From an uncultured Erythrobacter sp. (GTDB taxonomy: Bacteria > Pseudomonadota > Alphaproteobacteria > Sphingomonadales > Sphingomonadaceae): a stretch of 64,000 nt of DNA. Below are positions 29,277 to 36,451 of this stretch, piece after piece. Every line of letters starts with the position of its first letter. The first letter of the stretch is position 1. A program made the position numbers and the translations under genes. Location: assembly GCA_947495695.1 (NCBI GenBank), contig CANLZP010000001.1, positions 827,069 through 891,068 on the forward strand, given 5' to 3'. The notes under the pieces were generated by a model. The model saw nothing but the letters and a program-made list of their open reading frames with translations. It was not told the DNA's origin and searched no databases.

Positions 29277-30532
29277 TATACGTCCTTCTCAGACTTGTCG
29301 GATAGGGCCACCATACCTTCATCGATCAATTTGCCGATGGCTCCGGATGAAAGGCCCAGCTTCTCAGACAGGATTTCCTCGGAATGCTGACCCAGATAAG
29401 GGGCAGGTGCCGGATCGCCAGCGTCGCGCTCGGGCATGTTGGCAAAGCTGCGGGTGGCGGGGTACTCGAACCCGCTGGGATTGGCGGGCGCCGGACCAAA
29501 CAAAGGGTTCTGGTCGATCAAAACCGGGTCATTGGCGGCCTCAAACGCGGTACGATAGCGTTCGAATGTGCAGCCCTTGGCGGACATGCGGCGTTCCAAC
29601 TCGCTATAGTCCAGCGCTCCCGCCACACCCTGGAACAGAGCAAACAGGTGCTGGCGATGGGTAAAGCGCGGTTCGTCACCGCTGGAAAAGTCGACGCCCA
29701 GCTCTGCTTCCAGCTTGGCAATATCCTGGGCTAGATCGAACGCCTCGATCAGCCCGGCCCACTGCTTGGCCGTTAATGCCGCGACCATAAAGCGTTTGCC
29801 ATCGCGCGAGTGGAAGTCGCGACCGAAAGCTCCCCAAATAGCATTGCCCAGCCGCTCGCGGTCCCCGCCACGATACAGCATTTCTGCCATCGCGCCGGAA
29901 TTGGCCAATGTGCCAATCGCAACATCGCCCAAGGGAACACGCATCTCGCTGCCTTCGCCGCTGGTGTCGCGGTGCCGCAGCGCAGCCAGCAAGGCGAAAG
30001 AGCAATAGGCGCCGGTGATGAAATCCCATGCCGGCATGATCTGGTTGACCGGTGGTGCGCTGTCAGCGTCCCAATCGTCCGGGCCTGTCATCAGGGGATA
30101 TCCGCTGGCCGCATTGACGGTGAAATCCATGGCCTGTCTGCCATCATGCCAGCCCATGATGCGCACACTGATCATGTCATCCTGGCCAACTTTCTCTGCC
30201 CGCGCTGCCGTCATCGCGGCATGGCTGAGGAAGCTCTTTTCCGGAAGATTGGTTATGCATTGGCCGGTTTTTGCGGCCAGTTCCACGCACAGCTCGCGCC
30301 CCTCAGCCGAGCGCAAATCCAGTGCGAGAGACTTCTTCGCGCGGTTGAGATTTTCCCAACTGAGCGAGCGACCTTGCTCGGTCAGCATAAAGCGGTCGTA
30401 ATCCAGTCCGCCCGCCTTGTGATCCACGCGGATGACCTCTGCCCCCATTTGCGCGCAATATAGTCCGGCGGTGGGAGAAGCGACGAAGCTGGACACTTCG
30501 ACAATCGAAAGGTCGTTGAGGAGATTGTACAT
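29276..30532 (-). CDS. CaiB/BaiF-type CoA-transferase
   Basis: This is a family III CoA-transferase of 418 residues that moves CoA between an acyl-CoA donor and a carboxylic acid. The N-terminal Rossmann-like start is IVEVSSFVASPTAGLYCAQMGAEVIRVD. The catalytic Asp position falls in the region around MDFTVNAASGYPLMTG. The C-terminal half includes ERRMSAKGCTFERYRT and the late FEYPATRSFANMP segment. A GGAAAT ribosome-binding site precedes the ATG. The operon context points to activation of a carboxylic acid before beta-oxidation. The substrate is not evident. Confidence 0.9.
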   Translation of the reverse strand: MYNLLNDLSIVEVSSFVASPTAGLYCAQMGAEVIRVDHKAGGLDYDRFMLTEQGRSLSWENLNRAKKSLALDLRSAEGRELCVELAAKTGQCITNLPEKSFLSHAAMTAARAEKVGQDDMISVRIMGWHDGRQAMDFTVNAASGYPLMTGPDDWDADSAPPVNQIMPAWDFITGAYCSFALLAALRHRDTSGEGSEMRVPLGDVAIGTLANSGAMAEMLYRGGDRERLGNAIWGAFGRDFHSRDGKRFMVAALTAKQWAGLIEAFDLAQDIAKLEAELGVDFSSGDEPRFTHRQHLFALFQGVAGALDYSELERRMSAKGCTFERYRTAFEAANDPVLIDQNPLFGPAPANPSGFEYPATRSFANMPERDAGDPAPAPYLGQHSEEILSEKLGLSSGAIGKLIDEGMVALSDKSEKDV

Positions 30533-30577
30533 CTATTTCCTTTTATCCAAGGCGGGCCCGCTGGCGGCAGGCAAGTT

Positions 30578-31756
30578 CTATCCGTGAACGGCTTCCCATT
30601 CGCGCAGCATGTGCTTGGCGATTTGAAGCTGCAAAATCTGCGTGGTGCCTTCGTAAATCCGATAGATCCGGGCATCGCGGAAGAAGCGCTCGGCGTCATA
30701 TTCAGCCAGATAGCCGGCACCGCCGTAAATCTGCACCACCCGGTCAACCACCCGGCCGCACATCTCTGATGCGAACACCTTGAAGGCCGCCGCCTTGGCG
30801 ATGATATTCTCGCCTCGGTCAGCGCGTTCTGACACATCGCGCATCATGCATTCGGCGGCATAAATCTCGGTCTCGCTATCGGCCAACATGGCCTGGATCA
30901 GCTGAAACCGGGCGATCGGTTCGCCAAAGGCCTTGCGCTCATTGGCATAACGCAGGGCGGAATCGAGCGCGCGGCGGGCATAGGCGGTTGCCGCCGAGCC
31001 AACCGAAATCCGGCCATTATCGAGGCTCTGCATAGCAAAGCGGAAACCTTTGCCGGTCTCACCGCCCAACAATGCACTGCCGGGCACCTTCACATCATCC
31101 AGCATGATGTCGGAAATATGGCTGCCCGATTGGCCCATCTTCTTGTCGGGAGAGCTGGTCGACATGCCGGGCGTATTCATCGGCACGATAAAGGCGCTGA
31201 CATGCGCGTTTTTGGGCAGCGCGTCCTTCTCGGTCCGGGCCATGATCAGCGCGACATCGGCATGCGGCGCATTGGTGATGTAACGCTTGGTTCCGTTGAG
31301 GATCCAGCCATTGCCGTCCGGGTCAGGCGTGGCGGTGGTTTGCATCGCGGCGCTATCGCTGCCCGATCCCGGCTCGGTCAGGCCAAAGCAGGCGATTTTA
31401 CCTTCGACCAATTGTGGAAACCATTCGGCCCGCTGATCCTCTGTTGCGCCGTTTTTCATGGCGCTGGCAAACATGCCGACATTGATCGAGAAAATGGAGC
31501 GATAAGCAGGCGCGGCATAGCTCATCAGATTGACCACACGCGCATATTGCGAAGTGTTAAGGCCAGCGCCGCCATATTCTTCAGGCACTGAAATGCCGAA
31601 CAGGCCCATGTCCTTCATTTCCTCGATGATCTCTGGCGCAATGCGATCGTTCTCGATCAGATCGGCCTCGGCCGGGATCAACCGTTCTTTGACATAGCGA
31701 TCGAGCTGTTCGGCGAACATTTCGAAGGTTTCCGGGTCCATTCCTGGATTGCTCAT
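30578..31756 (-). CDS. Acyl-CoA dehydrogenase
   Basis: An FAD-dependent acyl-CoA dehydrogenase of 392 residues that introduces the alpha-beta double bond. Signature regions are CFGLTEPGSGSDSAAMQTTA (FAD/substrate contacts), RYITNAPHADVALIMART, and the C-terminal QIYGGAGYLAEYDAERFFRDARIYRIYEGT in pieces. The catalytic glutamate is the one in IYEGTTQIL, which places the enzyme with short/branched-chain or medium-chain members. ATG 31756 is used, and an ATG at 31741 is an alternative. It is the first gene of the operon ACAD, CoA-transferase, thiolase, dehydratase, with electrons presumably going to ETF, whose genes are absent here. Confidence 0.95.
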   Translation of the reverse strand: MSNPGMDPETFEMFAEQLDRYVKERLIPAEADLIENDRIAPEIIEEMKDMGLFGISVPEEYGGAGLNTSQYARVVNLMSYAAPAYRSIFSINVGMFASAMKNGATEDQRAEWFPQLVEGKIACFGLTEPGSGSDSAAMQTTATPDPDGNGWILNGTKRYITNAPHADVALIMARTEKDALPKNAHVSAFIVPMNTPGMSTSSPDKKMGQSGSHISDIMLDDVKVPGSALLGGETGKGFRFAMQSLDNGRISVGSAATAYARRALDSALRYANERKAFGEPIARFQLIQAMLADSETEIYAAECMMRDVSERADRGENIIAKAAAFKVFASEMCGRVVDRVVQIYGGAGYLAEYDAERFFRDARIYRIYEGTTQILQLQIAKHMLREWEAVHG

Positions 31757-31810
31757 GATGGTTGGATCCTCTTGCACGGGCAGGCCCGCAAAATTGTGTT
31801 GGTCAAAGGG

Positions 31811-32032
31811 TCATTGCCCCTGATTGGGTGCCTTGTCCCCTGCAGTTTGTGGCAGGGGTGCATTGGTTTTGGAAGTTGGCCTTGGCTGCGCCGCCATTTC
31901 AGCTGCGTCGCTGAGGGCGCGTGTTTCGCTGGCGGTCGCATCGCCTGGCCCAAACCCTTGCTGCTCGTCTCCGCAACCATGCAGAAACACGGCTGCTGCG
32001 AATAGGAATATACCGACAATGGGTCTGCTCAT
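31811..32032 (-). CDS. Small lipoprotein of unknown function (73 aa)
   Basis: The product starts with a hydrophobic signal sequence MSRPIVGIFLFAAAVFLHGC whose final Cys20 fits a lipobox (FLHGC). A hydrophilic, probably disordered tail rich in Gln, Ala, Asp and Pro follows and ends in APNQGQ. The start is supported by AGAGGAAGC just upstream. I recognise no family. It sits 54 bp before the acyl-CoA dehydrogenase gene on the same strand and may be co-transcribed with it. The terminator at 32147-32196 lies upstream and separates it from the next lipoprotein gene. Confidence 0.6.
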   Translation of the reverse strand: MSRPIVGIFLFAAAVFLHGCGDEQQGFGPGDATASETRALSDAAEMAAQPRPTSKTNAPLPQTAGDKAPNQGQ

Positions 32033-32146
32033 AGATGCTTCCTCTGCCTGGGCTGTTCTGGTCAATTGCTGTGTTGACTTGGCAATCACATACCAAATGG
32101 ATGCAACAAACCGGCTTGCCTGATCGCCCGCCAAGAGCAGCGCACC

Positions 32147-32196
32147 AAAAGAAACGGGCGGCAGGCAGCCTGTTAAGAACCGTCCATACCGCCCGT
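32147..32196 (-). terminator. Rho-independent terminator after the acidic lipoprotein gene
   Basis: On the minus strand ACGGGCGG (32196-32189) pairs with CCGCCCGT (32161-32154), and TTTCTTTT follows. It lies 39 bp past the stop codon at 32235. The GC-rich 8-bp stem with a T-tract is a good terminator, although the loop is long (27 bases). Confidence 0.7.
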
Positions 32197-32234
32197 ATTA
32201 TATCAGGCGCTGCTGCGCCGCGATTGGGTTTGGT

Positions 32235-32537
32235 TTATTCAACCAGATCGGCGATGTCGGACGCACTTGCCTCAGCTGCTTCAACCGCCGCAGCGATTTC
32301 AGCCGCATTGGCAGCGGCTTCTTCGGCGGTCGACTGATCAACCGCAGCGGGCTCTGCTGCTTCTGCAGTGGCTGCATCGTCTTCAACCGGTGTTTCGGTC
32401 ACATCGGCCAGAGCTTCTTCAGCAACCGATTCGACAGATTCGGCGTTTGCATCGGCGGATGCGTCGTCGCTGCTGCCGCATGCTGTCAGCGACAAAGCTG
32501 CGCCAGCCAGCGCCACCATGGCAAGATTCTTTTTCAT
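32235..32537 (-). CDS. Acidic, alanine-rich lipoprotein (100 aa)
   Basis: The signal peptide ends in lipobox LSLTAC, with acylated Cys20. The mature 81 residues consist almost only of Ala, Glu, Asp, Ser, Val and Thr. After the signal I find no Lys, Arg, His, Phe, Tyr or Trp. The second half (AAANAAEIAAAVEAAEAS) should form a helix or coiled coil. No family is recognised. The start has GAGGAACTTACG upstream, and a terminator follows the gene, so it is a complete single-gene unit. A role as an outer-membrane spacer or buffering protein is only speculation. Confidence 0.7.
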   Translation of the reverse strand: MKKNLAMVALAGAALSLTACGSSDDASADANAESVESVAEEALADVTETPVEDDAATAEAAEPAAVDQSTAEEAAANAAEIAAAVEAAEASASDIADLVE

Positions 32538-32632
32538 CGTAAGTTCCTCAAAAATTCACTTCAAAATATCGTGGTTAGAGCCAAGCCACCGCTCCTGCAG
32601 GATGTCCTAACAAGACCGGAAGGCTTGCGCCA

Positions 32633-32647
32633 ACCCAAAGTTTGGGT
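32633..32647. promoter_or_regulatory. Inverted repeat upstream of the acidic lipoprotein gene
   Basis: ACCCAAAGTTTGGGT has two perfect 7-base arms around one central base. It lies 96 bp upstream of the lipoprotein start, between that gene and a GNAT gene. It could be an operator. It is too short and lacks a T-run to be a good terminator. Confidence 0.35.
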
Positions 32648-32691
32648 GCCTGATCATGCAGGCGATCCCGAATTTGGGCTTCGGCAAAAAT

Positions 32692-33192
32692 TTAGCCAAA
32701 GGCGGGCGCATAAGACACTTGGCCCGAGGGCGCATCGCCATCCAGAACCAAGCGTTGAAAATATTCAGCAGGCGGCCCGGGATAGGTCAAGGCTGGGTCA
32801 TGTTCGAACCCGAAGCGGCTGTAATAGACGGGGCTGCCCAACAAGATGATGCCGCGCGCGCCCCGCTCGCGCAGATCGGCAATTCCGCGCTGAATTAAGG
32901 CACCACCAATGCCTTGCTTTTGCAGCTCGGGCCAGACCGAGACCGGACCCAGCCCAAACCAATCGAGCGATCCATCAGCAATAGTGACCGGCGAAAAAGC
33001 GATATGGCCCACAATGCGCTGAGCGTCTTCGGCCACCAAGGACAAGGTTAGATCGCCGTCGCGTCGCAGGCTGTCGACCAGGGCAGGTTCGTCACCATCC
33101 GAAAAGGGCATTTCGGCAAAAGCCGCCGTGGTCAGCGCAAAGATGGTCGCTTGATCGCCCTGCGTTTCGGGCCGGATTGTGATGGCGTGCAT
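32692..33192 (-). CDS. GNAT-family N-acetyltransferase (YhbS-like)
   Basis: A 166-residue GNAT enzyme. It begins ITIRPETQGDQATIFALTTAAF, and the acetyl-CoA pyrophosphate-binding loop is in VWPELQKQGIGGALIQRGI (the Q/RxxGxG/A motif as QKQGIGG). It ends with the YhbS-type block GSPVYYSRFGFEHDP. This subfamily is annotated as putative acetyltransferase YhbS, and its substrate is unknown. ATG 33192 gives a normal-length protein. The open frame extends upstream, but that extension overlaps the xthA coding region. It lies 32 bp downstream of xthA on the same strand. Confidence 0.85.
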   Translation of the reverse strand: MHAITIRPETQGDQATIFALTTAAFAEMPFSDGDEPALVDSLRRDGDLTLSLVAEDAQRIVGHIAFSPVTIADGSLDWFGLGPVSVWPELQKQGIGGALIQRGIADLRERGARGIILLGSPVYYSRFGFEHDPALTYPGPPAEYFQRLVLDGDAPSGQVSYAPAFG

Positions 33193-33224
33193 GATGATAG
33201 CGTGCGGGTGTAAGCGCGTCCTTG

Positions 33225-34031
33225 CTACAGCGAAAATTCGGTGATCAGAGGAATGTGGTCTGACGGCTTTTCCCAATCGCGAGCATCTTCGCGCAAGCGA
33301 TGTCCGCTCGCCTTGCCGGCCAATTCCGCACTGGCCCACATGTGATCCAAGCGTCGGCCACGATCATTGGCCTTGCGATCTTTGGAACGATAGCTCCACC
33401 AGCTGAAATAGCGTTCGGGATCGCGGATATGTTCGCGCCCGATATCTACCCAATCATGCGCCTCTTTGAAGCGCTGCAAGGTCTCCACTTCGATCGGCGT
33501 ATGGCTGACAACTTTCAGCAATTGCTTGTGGTTCCACACGTCGCTTTCCAGCGGAGCGATGTTGAAATCACCCACAATCAGCGTTTGCCGTTCGATCTGT
33601 TCTGCCCACGCCGTCATGCGCGCCAAAAAGTCCAGCTTTTGACCGAATTTGGGGTTCACATCGCGATTGGGTTCATCGCCGCCAGCTGGAACATAGACAT
33701 TCTCGATGACGATGGCTCGCCCTTGCGAATCCTTGGCGTCCAACAGCTCAACGCCAACATGGCGGGCCTCTCCATTGGCTTGCCAATCATGGCGGGAAAA
33801 TTCCTTGAGCGGGGTGCGGCTGACGGTGGCGACCCCGTGATAGCCCTTTTGTCCATGCACCGCGCTGTGGGTGTAGCCCAGCTCGGCAAATGCATCATAG
33901 GGGAACTGATGTTCCTGGCATTTGATCTCTTGCAGGCAAAGAACATCGGGTGCCTCTTCCTGCAAGAAGCGGGCGACAATCGGCATGCGCAAGCGGACCG
34001 AGTTGATATTCCAAGTAGCAATAGAAACCAT
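33225..34031 (-). CDS. xthA: Exodeoxyribonuclease III
   Basis: This AP endonuclease / 3'-5' exonuclease cuts at abasic sites in base-excision repair. The 268-residue protein has the EEP-family motifs: ATWNINSVRLR, the metal-binding glutamate in LCLQEIKCQ, the GDFNIAP block and the C-terminal SDHIPL with the catalytic histidine. Start ATG 34031 is chosen (34037 is also in frame). A longer frame would run into the lolA terminator and is rejected. Together with ung at 6.5 kb, the window holds two steps of uracil repair, though far apart. Confidence 0.95.
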   Translation of the reverse strand: MVSIATWNINSVRLRMPIVARFLQEEAPDVLCLQEIKCQEHQFPYDAFAELGYTHSAVHGQKGYHGVATVSRTPLKEFSRHDWQANGEARHVGVELLDAKDSQGRAIVIENVYVPAGGDEPNRDVNPKFGQKLDFLARMTAWAEQIERQTLIVGDFNIAPLESDVWNHKQLLKVVSHTPIEVETLQRFKEAHDWVDIGREHIRDPERYFSWWSYRSKDRKANDRGRRLDHMWASAELAGKASGHRLREDARDWEKPSDHIPLITEFSL

Positions 34032-34100
34032 GGGCATGCTGATAGGGGGCGGACAGTGGAGGGTCCAGAGGCGCGATGTCTTCGCAGCGAATAACCCCCC

Positions 34101-34141
34101 AAGAAAAAACCCTCGTCCCGGGGGCAATTGGGACGAGGGTT
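34101..34141 (-). terminator. Strong rho-independent terminator (lolA transcript)
   Basis: On the minus strand AACCCTCGTCCC (34141-34130) and GGGACGAGGGTT (34119-34108) form a perfect 12-bp stem with a 10-base loop, followed at once by TTTTCTT. It lies 174 bp past the lolA stop and 70 bp before the xthA start. It should end lolA transcription. Confidence 0.9.
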
Positions 34142-34314
34142 CCTTCGTTAGCGTTCGTCACGCATTCCTAAGATGATCTAGCTGAAGAGAGGGTAACAGG
34201 GGGAAACCATCTTTCGATCACCTTAGAAGGAAATATTACGACCAAAACGCTTTCGCGCTTATGAACAAAAGTCGATTTTTGTCGCAAATATACAACTGAT
34301 CGCGGCTGGGGTGT

Positions 34315-34980
34315 TTACCTGGGGCGACGAGATGTGCGGCGCGGGTCGTCGAACTTAAACACGCTTTCAGCGACTGCGACTCCATAGCGATGATTGCGCA
34401 GCCGGACTGTGGTCCGATTGTTCTGCGCATCCAGCGCCACCCAATTGGTCAGCTGCAATCCACCTGGTGCGGTTGCATTGCGGATGAACACCATCGTGAT
34501 GCGACCAAATTCAGGCCGCTTAGGATCGCGCACTTCGATGCTGACAACATCGCGATTGCCGGTCGGGATCAATTTGCCATAGCGTTTGATGTCGCGATTG
34601 GGGTCCAGCAAGACACCGAGCGGCGAATTCTTGATCGGCCAGCGCTGAACCTGCTTGACCTCGTAATCGACCAGATAGAGCGAGCGCCCGTTGGAGACGA
34701 CCAGCAATGGAACGCTTTTTTCATATTCGAAGCGAATTTTGCCAGGCCGCTTCAAGGTCATAATCCCGGTGGCGGTTTGGCCTAGGCGGTCGGTCTGGGT
34801 AAAATCGGCCTGCATTGTGGCGACAGCCCTAAGCGCGCCCGCAGCCCGCTCCAGATCACCTTCTGCAGCGATTGCAGGGGTCGCGACAAAGGTCGCAGCC
34901 GTTGTCGGCACAACAATGGCCAATGCGGCGCCCATAATGGCGCGCACAGGCTGACGGAAAATATGTCGCAAGATATTCAT
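34315..34980 (-). CDS. lolA: Outer-membrane lipoprotein carrier LolA
   Basis: LolA is the periplasmic chaperone that ferries lipoproteins from LolCDE to the outer membrane. The 221-residue product has a signal peptide ending near AIAAEG, then the half-barrel fold with MQADFTQTDRLGQTATGIMTLKRPG in pieces, GKIRFEYEKSVPLLVVSNGRS, and VALDAQNNRTTVRLRN. Start ATG 34980 places the signal sequence at the N-terminus. The protein is the alphaproteobacterial type, with no clear LolB nearby. The strong terminator at 34101-34141 ends the unit. Confidence 0.9.
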   Translation of the reverse strand: MNILRHIFRQPVRAIMGAALAIVVPTTAATFVATPAIAAEGDLERAAGALRAVATMQADFTQTDRLGQTATGIMTLKRPGKIRFEYEKSVPLLVVSNGRSLYLVDYEVKQVQRWPIKNSPLGVLLDPNRDIKRYGKLIPTGNRDVVSIEVRDPKRPEFGRITMVFIRNATAPGGLQLTNWVALDAQNNRTTVRLRNHRYGVAVAESVFKFDDPRRTSRRPR

Positions 34981-35050
34981 GGCTCGTCTTCTAAACACGA
35001 AGCCTTGAACTGTCACTGAACCTGAGGGCACGCCTCACGTTCAGGAAAGA

Positions 35051-35218
35051 TCACTTGATCTTGGCTTCCTTGAACTCGACATGCTTGCGCACGACCGGGT
35101 CATATTTGCGGAAGGTCATTTTCTCGGTGATGTTCCGAGGATTTTTCTTCGTCACATAGTAAAAGCCCGTGTCGGCAGTCGAGACGAGCTTGATCTTGAC
35201 GGTTGCGGGTTTCGCCAT
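35051..35218 (-). CDS. rpmG: 50S ribosomal protein L33
   Basis: A 55-residue basic protein read directly from the minus strand. It starts [19 protein letters not shown] and ends [10 protein letters not shown], with the L33 core [11 protein letters not shown] and [14 protein letters not shown]. Cysteines of the zinc-binding form are absent, so this is the zinc-free C- type common in Alphaproteobacteria. It lies 139 bp downstream of arfB and 70 bp upstream of lolA, all on the minus strand. Confidence 0.95.
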   Translation of the reverse strand: MAKPATVKIKLVSTADTGFYYVTKKNPRNITEKMTFRKYDPVVRKHVEFKEAKIK

Positions 35219-35357
35219 GGCGTATTCCTAAGATCGGGTGGGGCCGCCCCAAAGCGAGACTGGCCGAAAAAACATGGGCGGCGCTTTGATCGCACCGCCG
35301 CTCAAGGCGCGCCCATTTGCCGATTCACGGGGAAAAGTCAAGCACAGAAGAGCATGC

Positions 35358-35786
35358 TCACCAATCAGAACGCGACACTTTGCCCCGATTGGCCTTCACC
35401 GCGCCGCGGGCCTTCTTGGACTTCAGGCGTTTTGCCTTGCCCACACGGTTCACCCGAGACTTGGCGCGTTTCTTGGGGCTGCGCTGCGCCTCTCGTAGCA
35501 GATCGGCCAATCGCTCGCGTGCATCGGCACGATTCATTTCCTGCGTACGGTAGCTGCGCGCAGTCAAAACAATCTCGCCGCTGGCGGTCATTTTTGACCC
35601 TGCCAGGGCCTTGAGGCGATTGAAGACCTGCGGTTGCAGGCGCAGGGCAAACACATCCAGCCGCAATTGCACCGCAGTGGCCACTTTATTGACGTTTTGA
35701 CCGCCCGGCCCACTGGCCGCGATAAATTTCTCTTCCACCAAAGTCAGCGCGTGGTCCACCAAGGCTTCGAGCGCTTCCTCTGCCAT
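35358..35786 (-). CDS. arfB: Alternative ribosome-rescue peptidyl-tRNA hydrolase ArfB
   Basis: ArfB (YaeJ) releases ribosomes stalled on truncated mRNA by hydrolysing peptidyl-tRNA. The 142-residue protein has the catalytic GGQ at residues 28-30 in AASGPGGQNVNKVATAV. It also has the long basic C-terminal tail (KKRAKSRVNRVGKAKRLKSK) that enters the empty mRNA channel. Both features separate it from full-length release factors. It starts five bases after the pseudouridine synthase gene, so the two are co-transcribed. Confidence 0.95.
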   Translation of the reverse strand: MAEEALEALVDHALTLVEEKFIAASGPGGQNVNKVATAVQLRLDVFALRLQPQVFNRLKALAGSKMTASGEIVLTARSYRTQEMNRADARERLADLLREAQRSPKKRAKSRVNRVGKAKRLKSKKARGAVKANRGKVSRSDW

Positions 35787-35791
35787 CGTAC

Positions 35792-36451
35792 TCAGCCCAG
35801 ATAACCAGCATTGCGGAAATCATCCGGGATCGGGGCAGAGGCGACAATCTCGGCCTTGTTTGCTCGCGGCATGGTGAGCGATTCGGCATGCAACATGGTG
35901 CGCGGCGCACCTTGGCCAGAGCCATATATGGGATCGCCCAGCAGAGGAATTTTCAGTCCGGCGAGCGCGTGGATGCGCAATTGGTGGGTTCGACCGGTTT
36001 CCGGGCGAAAGCGCACCACACTGCGGCTATCCATTACCGCAATGCGTTCCCAATGGGTGACTGAAGGCTTACCCTTTTTGGCAGCGATCATGCGCCAGCC
36101 CTTGGCCTCGCTGCTGATCTTGGACAAGGCTAGCTCTATCGTGCCCGATTCGGCCTCGGGCACGCCATCCAGAATGGCAATATAGCTCTTGCTCACCAGC
36201 TTTTCTTCAAAGCTGCGGGCAAAGCGTTTGTGCGCTTTAGGATTACGCGCCAGCAGCAGGCAGCCCGAAGTGTCGGTGTCCAGCCGGTGAACCGGCAGCG
36301 GTTGGCGCTGAAACCCGAAGCGAAGCGCATCCAGATGGTCTTCCAGACACTCACCACCCTTGCGCGGGCGGTCTACCGGCAATCCAGCGGGTTTGTTGAT
36401 CACCAGCGCTTCGGCGTCTTCAAACAGGATTTCAATCGGGGTAGAGGTCAT
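35792..36451 (-). CDS. RluA-family pseudouridine synthase
   Basis: The 219-residue enzyme isomerises uridine to pseudouridine in rRNA or tRNA. Motifs: INKPAGLPVDRP (motif I), the catalytic Asp58 in VHRLDTDTSGCLLLA, and the RFRPETGRTHQLRIHA block near residue 150. It has no N-terminal S4 domain, so it resembles the RluA/TruC single-domain group. The exact target uridine cannot be assigned. The start overlaps the pabBC stop as ATGA, and arfB follows after five bases. Confidence 0.92.
   Translation of the reverse strand: MTSTPIEILFEDAEALVINKPAGLPVDRPRKGGECLEDHLDALRFGFQRQPLPVHRLDTDTSGCLLLARNPKAHKRFARSFEEKLVSKSYIAILDGVPEAESGTIELALSKISSEAKGWRMIAAKKGKPSVTHWERIAVMDSRSVVRFRPETGRTHQLRIHALAGLKIPLLGDPIYGSGQGAPRTMLHAESLTMPRANKAEIVASAPIPDDFRNAGYLG

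Noticed and set aside
34032-34127. N-terminal extension of xthA
   Set aside because: The extra codons run through the 12-bp stem of the lolA terminator and contain no protein motif. ExoIII starts with VSIATWNINS, matching ATG 34031.
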